Of a stretch of DNA of 64,000 bases, positions 9,000-17,960 are shown one piece after another. The DNA comes from Bacteroidota bacterium (GTDB lineage Bacteria; Bacteroidota; Bacteroidia; Flavobacteriales; Weeksellaceae): NCBI GenBank assembly GCA_023458535.1, contig JAEWYW010000039.1, positions 1 to 64,000 of the forward strand, read 5' to 3'. Position numbers and translations under genes: made by a program. Within the stretch, counting starts at the first letter, position 1, and each line of letters begins with the position of its first letter. The notes below the pieces were generated by a model. The model did not search any database, was not told the DNA's origin, and worked only from the letters and a program-made list of their open reading frames with translations.

Positions 9000-11615
9000 T
9001 TATTTTCTAACGATTAATTTCGTAGTCCCTTGGAATCCTAAACCATCGATATTTACGATATATACACCATTTGGTAAATTCTCAGTTGAGATTGAAGCTT
9101 TTTTGGATGTATCAACCCTATCCGCTGTTAAAGCTAATTTACCTGAAGCATCAAATACTTTTACAGAAACTGTACCCATGATTTTTGATGGGAAGTTGAT
9201 AAAGAATTCATTTTTTGCAGGGTTTGGATAGATAGAAATGTTATTTTTCTGACTGACCTCTTCAACACCTAATACACACTCAGATGGAACATTAAAATCT
9301 TCAATCTGATCGTTAATATTGTTTTTCAATCCTGCAGAAGCATTCAATCCTAGACCACGCGCTGCAAAAGTTCTCCAAATCATACACTTATCAGCACCAC
9401 CTGTTGCTGCAAGATCTGCTGCAAGTATAGCATCTCTACCTTCAACGAAGGTTGGATTACATGGCTGTAGTTTAAGCCCGTTCATTACCATTTGCAATAC
9501 TTTACTGCTTCCATTTGTTGTATTAGCAGTGACATCTGAAGAATAACCATACTGTTCTACATACTTCCAGTGTAAATCCCATAACATTGTTGCCCAAATA
9601 AAACCTATTGAATGTACATCTGGTCTCATAACACCATTACTTAAGTACTCCAATCCATTTGTATCTCCATAAGTAACATCATTAATTGCTAAGCTTGGAG
9701 AGTATCTGTACGGTCTAATGCCACCACCATCGTTTCCTTGTCCAATAGTATATGTCCCTATACCTCTTGGTATTGAAGCATTATCACCAGGTTTATTGGT
9801 AAGCATCAGTGCAAAAAAATCAGACCATCCTTCACCCATTTGTTCCTTGTCCGTCATTGAATTTAAACAATTATAACCAGTCCCAGTTAATCTGTTAGAA
9901 ATCCCATGACCATATTCATGACCAACGATTCCATTATCAAAACTTCCGTCGGGAGTAAAACTCGTTGCAGGATCATTTTTAAGAGTAACATTTACGGTTG
10001 TTCCATTTGCGATTTGCCCTAGAATATAGGTAGCTTCTTCATTATTAATTAAAACTGCAGGTATTGTAACTGTTGTGTCTGCACCAGTCATATTACTAAT
10101 TGCCGTATTTGGAGCAGGATTATAAACGATTGCAGCGATTGCACCAGCATTTTGCAGGTTTTTTACTTTAAGATCAAAATTGCAGTTGCCACGTCTCACT
10201 AGACCAATTTTTCCCGTAAGTGATCCTGCAGGTAAGGCAGTACAACCCTCCACAACGGACGAAGCTTGAACGTTACCTGTAACACCAGTAGCAGTTAATG
10301 CAGGCGCAAAGCCAGAAGTAATACCGATTGATGGCATTCGCGATTGTGCAGATGTTGGTGCATTATAAAAAAACTTCTTATTTACTGTAGACCATAAATA
10401 CATTTGCATTCCAGGATTATAGCTGTCTGGTGGCGACGAAAAATTAGCATTATTAATTCCACCCCCATCTTGAGCTTCTGCATAAACCTCATCATCGTCT
10501 AATCCTCCTAAACCAAAGTTTTTACTCTGAAAATTTCGGGCTGCTTCATTAAATCCAAATTTGTAAAAGATATCATGCATCATATTATTCATATAGAATA
10601 AATTAGTTATGGATGCTGCCTGATTACTAGCTGGTGTACCGTTTAAACTATAAGGGAAATTAAAATTTCTGGAGCTTCCTCCATCTGGTGAAAAGCCTGA
10701 AATATCAAGACCTGCTGTATCTTCATACGCAAATACATTATTGCCTCTGGTTATAGTATACGAAGTAACACCATTGGAATGCCAACCTTCAGGGGATGCA
10801 GATAAAATCCAAGGATTTGTAACGACAGATCTTGACCCAAAGGTTGCCGCTTCGATCGGCAATTTAAACACATTGTAGGAGGCTGGATTAGGAACCAATA
10901 AATTGGCACCAACTTTAGATGTTGTATCTTTTATTTCAACAACGGATTCTAGTGCTGCTCCATGAGCATGTTCATGGTCGTCATGTCCATGATTAAACGC
11001 ATTGTGATCAAAATTACAGGAAAGATTTAAATCATATTTTTCAAGGATTGATCCGGTAGTAGCATCAATTACAAATACCCATTGACTTGGTGATTTTGGT
11101 TGCTTAATAATAAATTCATAAGCCAATTTAAGATTCTCATTGTCATTAAAATAAACAAGCCTTTGTTTAGCCACCTTATTTCTTTCAGCGGTTTTTTCAA
11201 AATATTCAGCAATTTGAAATTCATTAATTTCATTAATAGATAAATTGCTTGCAATAGTACCTAAAGCTACCTTTGCAGAAATGCTTGGTGTTGCTTGTGA
11301 TGCAGTGTAATAGTTTTTAACAAAATTATCATTGTAGTGAACGACCTTACCATCTTTCACCAAAGCAGTTGAAACAGTATTGTAGATTGGTAAATTATTG
11401 TATAGCTGAATTGTTTTTATGACAGTTCCACCCATTGAGGTAGATTCATCTAACATATCTACTTTATAATTATTGAGGTTTCTCCCTTTAAGTTCCTTTG
11501 TAGCATGTGAGGTGAAATAATTCTTATAAACATGTTCACTGTTCTGAGCTTTAGTATAAACTGATAAGCTGACTGATAGCGCACATAAAAAAATAGGTAG
11601 TTTTTTAATTTTCAT
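9000..11615 (-). CDS. M36 (fungalysin) metallopeptidase with PA domain and T9SS sorting domain
   Basis: A secreted zinc endopeptidase of 871 residues. Order: signal peptide (1-23), FTP propeptide (about 40-190) that keeps the enzyme inactive, the M36 catalytic domain with zinc motif HEYGH at 566-570 and the third ligand Glu595 in GEGWSD, a PA (protease-associated) domain inserted before the active site (about 430-540), and a T9SS type A sorting domain (about 790-871) with the SIYPNPAKNEF start and the basic end KLIVRK. It is therefore exported by Sec and then by the type IX system to the surface or medium, probably for protein degradation. Monocistronic. Confidence 0.95.
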   Translation of the reverse strand: MKIKKLPIFLCALSVSLSVYTKAQNSEHVYKNYFTSHATKELKGRNLNNYKVDMLDESTSMGGTVIKTIQLYNNLPIYNTVSTALVKDGKVVHYNDNFVKNYYTASQATPSISAKVALGTIASNLSINEINEFQIAEYFEKTAERNKVAKQRLVYFNDNENLKLAYEFIIKQPKSPSQWVFVIDATTGSILEKYDLNLSCNFDHNAFNHGHDDHEHAHGAALESVVEIKDTTSKVGANLLVPNPASYNVFKLPIEAATFGSRSVVTNPWILSASPEGWHSNGVTSYTITRGNNVFAYEDTAGLDISGFSPDGGSSRNFNFPYSLNGTPASNQAASITNLFYMNNMMHDIFYKFGFNEAARNFQSKNFGLGGLDDDEVYAEAQDGGGINNANFSSPPDSYNPGMQMYLWSTVNKKFFYNAPTSAQSRMPSIGITSGFAPALTATGVTGNVQASSVVEGCTALPAGSLTGKIGLVRRGNCNFDLKVKNLQNAGAIAAIVYNPAPNTAISNMTGADTTVTIPAVLINNEEATYILGQIANGTTVNVTLKNDPATSFTPDGSFDNGIVGHEYGHGISNRLTGTGYNCLNSMTDKEQMGEGWSDFFALMLTNKPGDNASIPRGIGTYTIGQGNDGGGIRPYRYSPSLAINDVTYGDTNGLEYLSNGVMRPDVHSIGFIWATMLWDLHWKYVEQYGYSSDVTANTTNGSSKVLQMVMNGLKLQPCNPTFVEGRDAILAADLAATGGADKCMIWRTFAARGLGLNASAGLKNNINDQIEDFNVPSECVLGVEEVSQKNNISIYPNPAKNEFFINFPSKIMGTVSVKVFDASGKLALTADRVDTSKKASISTENLPNGVYIVNIDGLGFQGTTKLIVRK

Positions 11616-11729
11616 ACTAATTATATTAAAACTCTGCGAATATACAACATAAAAACAAATCCATCATATAGTTTTGACAAAGATTTTTATATTTCAATTA
11701 ATAATAATTTAAATATAAAATTTTATAAA

Positions 11730-11764
11730 AAGAAAGCCAAAAATTTACAATCCTTGACTTTCTT
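11730..11764 (-). terminator. Terminator after the S9 peptidase gene
   Basis: Inverted repeat AAGAAAG.CAA / TTG.CTTTCTT with a 13-15 base interior, located 23 bases beyond the S9 peptidase stop on the minus strand; A/T-rich sequence follows. Confidence 0.6.
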
Positions 11765-11787
11765 ATACGCTAAATAGTTTGAATAAA

Positions 11788-13782
11788 TTACAACGTTTCC
11801 TTCAACCAACTGAAAAACTCTCGCTGCCACACCAAACCGTTTTGTGGATGGAGTACCCAATGATTTTCATTAGGAAAATAAACAAATTTAGATTTTAAAC
11901 CTTTTAACTGAGCTGCCTGAAATGCTTCCTGACCTTGCTCATAGGGTACACGATAATCGATGCCACCCTGAATTACCATAATGGGCTTATTCCATTTTTC
12001 TACAAAGTTACTAGGGTTGAATTCTGTATATGCTTTTGGTTTTGGCTTATCCCATGGTGCCCCCAAATCCCAATTGGCAAACCATAGCTCCTCAGTAGTT
12101 AAATACCAGGATTTCATATCGAACAAACCATCATGAGCAATGAAAGTTTTAAATCTGTTTTCGTGAATTCCGGCAAGCATAAAAACACTATAGCCACCAT
12201 AGCTGGCACCAACCGCTGCCATTCGTTCTCCATCCACATTAGGCTGAGTTTTGGCAAAATCTGCTGCTGCCAAATAATCGCGCATTGGTTGTCCGCCCCA
12301 ATCTTTAGAAATGTCTTCATTCCACTTAGTACCCCATCCAGGCATACCTCTCCTATTAGGTGCTACCACAATATATCCGTTAGCAGCCATTAAAGCAAAA
12401 TTCCATCTTACACTAAAAAATTGTGTTAATGCCGATTGTGGACCACCTTGACAGTACAATAAGGTTGGATATTTCTTCTTCGGATCGAAATTAGGTGGGT
12501 AATGAAACCACACTCCCATTTCTTTACCATCGGAAGTTTTTACCATTTTCAACTCTGATTTTCCCTGTACTAAATTTTTATACGTTTCCTTATTAACATC
12601 TGTGATTTGAGAAAGTTCACCATTCTTTAAATTCACAGAAAAAATATCTGCATTGTGATTGATATCTGTTTTAGAAACCAAAAGATTGTTTTTGTTCTGT
12701 GCAAAAATATCATTTACATCAAAATCTCCCTTGGTAATCTGTGAAACCCTTTTGTTTTTGGTGTCAACTGAAAATAATTGCTGTGTGCCTTTAATTGCAG
12801 AAGTAAAATAAATTGTTTTGGAATCTTGACCCCAGAAAACACTTCCTGAAACCGTTTCATCCCAACCGTTTGTAAGGTTTAGTGTTTCTCCAGATTTCCA
12901 GTTCATGATTTTAATATCATTCTTATCTGCTTCATAACCATCCCTTGCCATGCTCAGCCAAGTAAGGTAATTTCCGTCTGGACTGAACTTCGGAGACATA
13001 TCATATCCTTTATTGGATTCTGTAAGGTTTTTCAACATTCCTGTAGCGACATCATAAGCAAAAATATCTGTATTGGTCGACTGTGAGTATTCTTTACCTG
13101 ATTTAGCTTTTGTAACATATAACAGTTGCGACGAATCCGGACTCCAAACAAAATCTTCAGCTCCACCAAATGGGCGTTGTGGAGAATCCCACATTTTTCC
13201 TTCTAATAAATCTTTTGCATTTTCGATCTTATCTGAGACATTCACAACAAACACATGGTTGTATTTACCTTCGTTGAAATAATCCCAATGTCTGTGGTTA
13301 AGATCTGTATAAATATATGCTGTGCTTTTTGGGGTGTCTTCGAATTTGTCTTTACCCATTACTTTTTCCACCAAAACCTGCTTACTGAAAGCAACTTTTT
13401 TCCCATCAGGAGAAATAACGATATTATCAACTTCACCAATGGTGTAGAAATCTGCCCAAGTTTTACCATCATCTTTCGACATGAAAATTTTATCACCTTC
13501 CTGTGCGTACAAGCCGTTTTTATCCCACTGAATAATAGATTTTTTACCTAAATTAAAGTTGGAAGACTGACCATTTGTAATATTTAAAGTGTAATTCTTA
13601 TTGTTGGTTTTTTCAGTTTTTAAATCAACTTGTCCCACTCTGTATAAAAGACTATTCTGGTTGGGAGCGACAGCCTGTACGCTCATTTTTTTTAAAGTCC
13701 ATAAAATCTCGGGAGTCATTACTTGCTGTGCATTCATAAGCAAAGGAGCGGCTAGAGCCACCAAAGTATGTTTTATTTTCAT
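11788..13782 (-). CDS. S9 family prolyl oligopeptidase-type peptidase
   Basis: A secreted serine peptidase of the dipeptidyl/acylaminoacyl-peptidase type. I place the start at 13782 (MKIKHTLVALAAPLLMNAQQ), seven codons inside the longest frame, because it gives a clean signal peptide. An N-terminal beta-propeller (about 30-400, WD40/PD40-like units such as SPDGKKVAFSK and SPDSSQLLYVTK) gates a C-terminal alpha/beta hydrolase with nucleophile Ser527 in GASYGGYS, Asp609 in GGIDYRVP and His641 in NENHWV. Probably periplasmic, removing peptides from the N-terminus of oligopeptides. Transcribed alone; terminators lie on both sides. Confidence 0.93.
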   Translation of the reverse strand: MKIKHTLVALAAPLLMNAQQVMTPEILWTLKKMSVQAVAPNQNSLLYRVGQVDLKTEKTNNKNYTLNITNGQSSNFNLGKKSIIQWDKNGLYAQEGDKIFMSKDDGKTWADFYTIGEVDNIVISPDGKKVAFSKQVLVEKVMGKDKFEDTPKSTAYIYTDLNHRHWDYFNEGKYNHVFVVNVSDKIENAKDLLEGKMWDSPQRPFGGAEDFVWSPDSSQLLYVTKAKSGKEYSQSTNTDIFAYDVATGMLKNLTESNKGYDMSPKFSPDGNYLTWLSMARDGYEADKNDIKIMNWKSGETLNLTNGWDETVSGSVFWGQDSKTIYFTSAIKGTQQLFSVDTKNKRVSQITKGDFDVNDIFAQNKNNLLVSKTDINHNADIFSVNLKNGELSQITDVNKETYKNLVQGKSELKMVKTSDGKEMGVWFHYPPNFDPKKKYPTLLYCQGGPQSALTQFFSVRWNFALMAANGYIVVAPNRRGMPGWGTKWNEDISKDWGGQPMRDYLAAADFAKTQPNVDGERMAAVGASYGGYSVFMLAGIHENRFKTFIAHDGLFDMKSWYLTTEELWFANWDLGAPWDKPKPKAYTEFNPSNFVEKWNKPIMVIQGGIDYRVPYEQGQEAFQAAQLKGLKSKFVYFPNENHWVLHPQNGLVWQREFFSWLKETL

Positions 13783-13849
13783 TGAAATTAATCTAGATCT
13801 CAAAAATACATAAAGTAGAATCTTCTACAAAATAAGCGTGAATAACATT

Positions 13850-13882
13850 GCATAAAAAAAACAGCTCCTAAAAGCTGTTTCT
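13850..13882 (-). terminator. Terminator after the holin-like gene
   Basis: AACAGCT/AGCTGTT stem (13859-13880) followed on the minus strand by at least seven T residues. Confidence 0.85.
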
Positions 13883-13903
13883 AGTATATTATTTGAAAAG
13901 TTT

Positions 13904-14248
13904 TTAGTCGTTTGAAGTGAATATGCTGCTCAGAATAGAGGTTACTACAGATAAAGCAATACTGAAAAGAAGCGCATACCAAAAACCGTCGATATGCATG
14001 CCGTCGATAAAATAATCTGCGATGAGAAATATAACTGCATTAATCACCAAAGAAAATAAACCAAAGGTGATGATGGTTAGTGGTAATCCTAAAAAGCTTA
14101 AAACGGGTTTCACAATAAGATTAAGAATACCTAATACCAAAGCAAGAATAATTGAAGTTCCAAAGTCTTCGATGCTAATGCCTGGTAAAATTTTTTGTAA
14201 TAAAAAAGCAGAAATTGCTGTAATAAGTAAGTTGATAATAATACTCAT
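13904..14248 (-). CDS. Phage holin family (4TMS) membrane protein
   Basis: A small integral membrane protein with four hydrophobic helices, of the family annotated as phage holin family/4TMS (PF04020-type, YvlD-like). Start set at 14248 (MSIIINLLITAISAFLLQ), since the upstream Met residues at 14287 and 14272 add a polar stretch before the first helix. Key features are the repeated G-I-L-N-L-I-V-K-P-V-L motif in helix 2 and the F-I-D-G-M-H-I-D-G-F-W turn before helix 4, both usual in this family. Despite the name there is no phage context here. It is an ordinary housekeeping membrane protein of unclear role. Confidence 0.85.
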   Translation of the reverse strand: MSIIINLLITAISAFLLQKILPGISIEDFGTSIILALVLGILNLIVKPVLSFLGLPLTIITFGLFSLVINAVIFLIADYFIDGMHIDGFWYALLFSIALSVVTSILSSIFTSND

Positions 14249-14303
14249 AAGTTTGATTTTAGAAATAGACATCAAGAATGTTGCCAAGAGGCTAAAGAAC
14301 GAT

Positions 14304-15134
14304 CTACAACCGAGTCTTTTCTAAACCATGTTTCAAATTTAGACCTAAGCGTAAAAAAAGATATTGTACAGGCTTTTGCTTCTTATAATATTTATCAATA
14401 AAAATCTTCATAGCTCCATAAAAACGACTTAAGTAGATATCATCTTTAACTGTACTTTCTCCCTTATGGTGAAGTATGGACGCTTTACCATAATAATAAT
14501 TTTTCAACCCTCTTAAAAGAAGTGTATAGCATATATCGATATCCTCACCGTACATAAAGTAAGATTCGTCAAGACCACCAATTTCAGCATATACGTTTTT
14601 CTTGATAAGAAAAAAAGCTCCTGTAATTACTTCAACCTCAGCAATGTCAAACTCATTAATATCATTTCTATAATAGGATTTGGTTGTAGTTTTTTTGGAG
14701 TTTAAAAATAACTTGTTAAAAGAAGATAGTATATTTGGAACTGACCTCTTACTTTCTGGTAAAAAAAGTCCCGTTGCATCATGCATTCTTACGCCTAAAC
14801 TTCCAAAATGAGATTGAGTGTTTGCGAAATCTAGAATTTCTTTCATATAAAAACCCTCCAATTCTGTATCAGGATTCAATAGCAAGATATATTCGCCTTG
14901 TGCTTCCTTAACAGCTTTGTTATTGGCAACTGCAAAACCTTCATTTTTACTGTTAGTTATAAAATTTACTTCAGGAAATTCATCAATTAAATTTTTCCAA
15001 GAAGCATCAGTAGAATCATTATCAATGACAATTATTTCATAATCAATGTCAACAACATATTTTTTAATAGACTTTAAACAATTTCTTAATAGATCTGTAA
15101 CATTATAATTAACGATAATAAAACTTAAATTCAT
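14304..15134 (-). CDS. Glycosyltransferase family 2
   Basis: A 276-residue GT-A fold transferase. Residues 1-100 hold the nucleotide-sugar site: FIIVNYNVTDLLRNCLKS, the DNDSTDASW motif, EGFAVANNKA and LLLNPDTELE, which is the D-x-D-like metal site. EVITGAFFLIKK and DESYFMYGEDIDICYTL form the acceptor/catalytic half typical of rhamnosyltransferase-like GT2 enzymes. Probably acts at the inner face of the membrane in building a surface polysaccharide or O-antigen-like glycan. It is next to a second GT2 gene on the same strand (gap 86 bases) and downstream of it. Confidence 0.9.
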   Translation of the reverse strand: MNLSFIIVNYNVTDLLRNCLKSIKKYVVDIDYEIIVIDNDSTDASWKNLIDEFPEVNFITNSKNEGFAVANNKAVKEAQGEYILLLNPDTELEGFYMKEILDFANTQSHFGSLGVRMHDATGLFLPESKRSVPNILSSFNKLFLNSKKTTTKSYYRNDINEFDIAEVEVITGAFFLIKKNVYAEIGGLDESYFMYGEDIDICYTLLLRGLKNYYYGKASILHHKGESTVKDDIYLSRFYGAMKIFIDKYYKKQKPVQYLFLRLGLNLKHGLEKTRL

Positions 15135-15220
15135 AAATAATTGTGTTGATCTTGAATCTATCAGCTAATAAACTTGACCTTAAGAACAAATATAGTTCTC
15201 ATAATCCACAAGAATTAGCA

Positions 15221-16027
15221 TTATTTCCCTTTCATCTTTAAATATTGATCGCGACTTAGTCTGAAAACATATTTAGCTTTGTAAAATACTCTGTACAGAA
15301 CATATTCTATAAAAGTAATTCTTTTGTCTGAATACATCTCTTTCAGATTTTTTGTGAAACCTCTTTCCATTTGTGGAAGATTACCAGACAGTCCCGAAAC
15401 TCCGAAAGTGCGCTTGCCATCACCCGCAATAATCAATTCTTCATCTAAAATATACATTTTATTGTGAAGTGATATCTTTAACCAATAGTTAATATCTTCT
15501 GCATACCGTTGACGAGAATCAAAAAAACCTGTATTTTCCAAAACCTTTCTTTTAAAAACTACTGTTGAAGGCTGTGCCTCGTTACGGAACATGATTTTTC
15601 TAAATGTAAGTTCAGCGAGATGGTCATTTTGAACTTGGTAAGGATACAGAATTTGGTGATTTTGTCTTTTCGAGGCTAAAAAATCAATTTTAAGATATTG
15701 ATTTTTTAATAAAGTCAATTGTCTTTCAGTTTTATGAGGCAGCCAGATATCATCAGAATCTAACAATGAAATATAATCACCTTTGCAAATTTTTAAAGCT
15801 GCATTTCTAGCTGCAGATACCCCTTTATTTTCCTGATGAATGAGTTGAATGTTGAGATCAAGATGCTGATTGATGTAACTTTGCACGACCTCTGCACTAG
15901 CATCTGTAGATCCATCATTAACAACGATAATTTCAAATTCACCTTTATAGGTTTGATGGCGGACACTCTCTAAAGATTTCAGAATTGTTTTTTCCGCATT
16001 GTACATGGGAATGATTACAGATACCAT
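15221..16027 (-). CDS. Glycosyltransferase family 2
   Basis: A 268-residue GT2 enzyme: VSVIIPMYNAEKTILKSLES at the start, the VVNDGSTD nucleotide-binding motif near residue 38, GVSAARNAALK, and the D-x-D metal motif in SLLDSDDIWL (about residues 88-97). The C-terminal half (QRYAEDINYWLKIS) has the usual ED acidic pair of the catalytic base region. Sugar and acceptor cannot be told from sequence. Together with the neighbouring GT2 gene it may belong to a small cell-surface glycan locus, but no polymerase, flippase or sugar-nucleotide genes are present nearby, so the assignment stops there. Confidence 0.9.
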   Translation of the reverse strand: MVSVIIPMYNAEKTILKSLESVRHQTYKGEFEIIVVNDGSTDASAEVVQSYINQHLDLNIQLIHQENKGVSAARNAALKICKGDYISLLDSDDIWLPHKTERQLTLLKNQYLKIDFLASKRQNHQILYPYQVQNDHLAELTFRKIMFRNEAQPSTVVFKRKVLENTGFFDSRQRYAEDINYWLKISLHNKMYILDEELIIAGDGKRTFGVSGLSGNLPQMERGFTKNLKEMYSDKRITFIEYVLYRVFYKAKYVFRLSRDQYLKMKGK

Positions 16028-16051
16028 CTTTCTACAATAAAATTCAGTTCA

Positions 16052-16663
16052 TCAAGACTTTTCATTATAAGGCAAACGGTTCACAATAGATCTTCCCAAA
16101 GAGATTTCATCAGCATATTCCAATTCATCACCTACCGAAATCCCTCTTGCGATGCTGGAAAATTTCACATTCCTATCCTTAAATTTCTTATAGATATAGT
16201 ATGCCGTTGTGTCTCCTTCCATGGTTGCACTCAATGCAAAAATCAATTCGGATATATTTTTTTGGTTAAGTTTATTCTCAATACCTAAAATATTCAGCTG
16301 GTTGGGACCCACGCCTTCCATAGGGGAAATCTTACCTCCAAGCACCAAGTATTTTCCTTGATATTTCCCTGTGTTTTCAATAGCCATTACATCTCGTACG
16401 TCTTCCACAATACATAAAACCTCATCATTCCTTTTCTCACTACTGCAAATATCACAAACATCTGAATCTGAAAAGTTATGGCAATCTTTACAGTATTTGA
16501 TTTCACTGACAAGATTAATGATCGCATTACCCAAATTTGCAGCCCTTACATTTGGTTGCTTCAAAAGATGTAATGCCAACCTTAATGCTGTTTTTTTTCC
16601 TATTCCTGGAAGTCCAGAAATTTCATCTACTGCTTTTGCTAAAACCTTGCTCGGATAATCCAT
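16052..16663 (-). CDS. recR: Recombination mediator protein RecR
   Basis: Ring-shaped DNA-binding protein that with RecO/RecF loads RecA at single-strand gaps. I place the start at 16663 (MDYPSKVLAKAVDEI); the nine codons before it are unlike the family. Seen: the N-terminal helix-hairpin-helix GLPGIGKKTALRLALHLL, the C4 zinc finger CKDCHNFSDSDVCDIC (about residues 57-72), the TOPRIM domain with the CIVEDVRDVMAIE and YLVLGGKISPMEGVGP motifs, and the usual C-terminus with the ARGISVGDELEYADEISLGRSI segment. The length of 203 residues is normal. Confidence 0.96.
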   Translation of the reverse strand: MDYPSKVLAKAVDEISGLPGIGKKTALRLALHLLKQPNVRAANLGNAIINLVSEIKYCKDCHNFSDSDVCDICSSEKRNDEVLCIVEDVRDVMAIENTGKYQGKYLVLGGKISPMEGVGPNQLNILGIENKLNQKNISELIFALSATMEGDTTAYYIYKKFKDRNVKFSSIARGISVGDELEYADEISLGRSIVNRLPYNEKS

Positions 16664-16741
16664 CATTGCAAAAATAAGCATAAAAAGCATGAATAATCAA
16701 TAATTTAATATCCAACTCATCAAAATTTTCTGTAAATAAAC

Positions 16742-16749
16742 TATCTTTG
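16742..16749 (+). promoter_or_regulatory. Putative -7 element for the LURP-like gene
   Basis: TATCTTTG, a full match to TAnnTTTG, 17 bases before the ATG at 16767. The -33 partner is not clear. Confidence 0.5.
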
Positions 16750-16766
16750 GGAAAATTCACAAAAAA

Positions 16767-17372
16767 ATGATTCTTAAAAACCTCAATTATCCTTTAGATT
16801 TTAAGTTCAAAATTACTACAATTTCCAGCGATTTTAATATCACCGATAAAAACGGAAATTATGTTGCGTACGTACGATCCAAAATCTTTAAACTGAAAGA
16901 TGATGTAATCGTATACAATAACGAAAGTAAGTCTGAAGAACTCTTTAGAATAAAAGCCAATCAATGGATTGATTTTAATGCTTCGTACACCATTACTGAG
17001 GTTAAGAATGGTAAGATATTTGGTAGATTGGCGCGAAAAGGCATAAAATCTCTTTGGAAGTCCCATTACGACATTATTGACGAAAACGATACTCCAAAGT
17101 ATCACATCACTGAGGAAAACCCTTGGACGAAACTTTGGGACAATATGGTGGGTGAAATCCCAATAATAGGAATGTTTACAGGCTATTTCCTTAATCCTTC
17201 CTATGTAGTAAAAGATAATGCTGGAAAAGTATATTTTAGATTAAAAAAAATGCCTTCCCTTATTGGCAGACGTTTCCAACTGGATCGTCTTATAGATATT
17301 GATGATGAAGATGAAAGTTTGGTAGTACTTTCGTTTTTAATGATGGTACTTCTAGAAAGAGCAAGGGGATAA
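16767..17372 (+). CDS. LURP-one-related / tubby-C-like beta-barrel protein
   Basis: A 201-residue protein without signal peptide. A run of short beta strands of the form F-x-I-T-D-K-N-G-N-Y-V-A-Y-V, F-K-L-K-D-D-V-I-V-Y, Y-T-I-T-E-V-K-N-G-K-I-F-G and Y-V-V-K-D-N-A-G-K-V-Y-F-R resembles the LURP-one/scramblase-like tubby-C fold, seen in many bacterial YxjI-type proteins. A hydrophobic helix (VVLSFLMMVLLERARG) closes the protein, as the central helix does in that fold. The assignment is by fold pattern only; function unknown. A small lipoprotein gene follows 14 bases later on the same strand. Confidence 0.55.
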   Translation: MILKNLNYPLDFKFKITTISSDFNITDKNGNYVAYVRSKIFKLKDDVIVYNNESKSEELFRIKANQWIDFNASYTITEVKNGKIFGRLARKGIKSLWKSHYDIIDENDTPKYHITEENPWTKLWDNMVGEIPIIGMFTGYFLNPSYVVKDNAGKVYFRLKKMPSLIGRRFQLDRLIDIDDEDESLVVLSFLMMVLLERARG

Positions 17373-17386
17373 AATTATTATAAATT

Positions 17387-17878
17387 ATGAAGAAAACAGC
17401 TGTGATATTGGCAGCATCATTCCTGATGATGGCATGCAAAAAAGACAAAGAAACTATTACCACCAACACAGATTCTGCGAAAATTTCTCAAGATTCTGTT
17501 GTTGTTACAACAAAAGGGAATATCGCAATTGATTATATAGCTTTTCCTGAAGAAATTACAGAATGTTCTTGCTATTTTGCCAAAAATAAATCCGACTTTA
17601 ATGCAGAAAAATACATATATGTAGATGATGCAGGTGAAAATGCTTACGCTATGCTGGACGGACAACGAAGAGTAATGAAGCTTATTTCATCGAGCTCTTT
17701 CGAAGATGATTCTGAAAGTTTGAGCAAAGAAATCGAAACCAATGAATACAAAATTTCCATTAAAGCTAAAAAACTGAAAGAACAGCCAGAAGCCATGCTT
17801 TTTGAGGGAACGATGACCATTGAAAAACCTAGTGGTGAAAAGATTACAACGCCTATTTACGGAGAGTGCGCCTGCTAA
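17387..17878 (+). CDS. Lipoprotein of unknown function
   Basis: A 163-residue exported lipoprotein: signal peptide ending MMAC, with Cys17 lipidated, then a short low-complexity linker (KKDKETITTNTDSAKISQDS) and a mature domain with two or three conserved-looking Cys (ECSCYFAKNKSDF and the C-terminal YGECAC). The C-terminal Cys pair may form disulfides with ECSC. I do not recognise the family. Its gene follows the LURP-like gene by 14 bases, so the two are probably co-transcribed, and a good terminator follows. Confidence 0.7.
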   Translation: MKKTAVILAASFLMMACKKDKETITTNTDSAKISQDSVVVTTKGNIAIDYIAFPEEITECSCYFAKNKSDFNAEKYIYVDDAGENAYAMLDGQRRVMKLISSSSFEDDSESLSKEIETNEYKISIKAKKLKEQPEAMLFEGTMTIEKPSGEKITTPIYGECAC

Positions 17879-17898
17879 TCTGCACGCAAATTATAAAC

Positions 17899-17933
17899 TA
17901 TGCTTCTAAATCTTTTTAGGAGCATTTTTTTAT
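17899..17933 (+). terminator. Terminator after the lipoprotein gene
   Basis: TGCTTCTAAA/TTTAGGAGCA stem with one G-T pair and a short loop, followed by seven T residues. Confidence 0.85.
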
Positions 17934-17936
17934 TTG

Positions 17937-17944
17937 TAAATTTG
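17937..17944 (+). promoter_or_regulatory. Putative -7 element for pepD
   Basis: TAAATTTG fits TAnnTTTG and lies 16 bases upstream of the pepD start codon, directly after the preceding terminator. Confidence 0.45.
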
Positions 17945-17960
17945 AAGAAAATATATATTT

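Noticed and set aside
13904..14248. Prophage origin of the holin-family gene
   Set aside because: No other phage gene is nearby; this protein family is a common chromosomal membrane protein in spite of its name.
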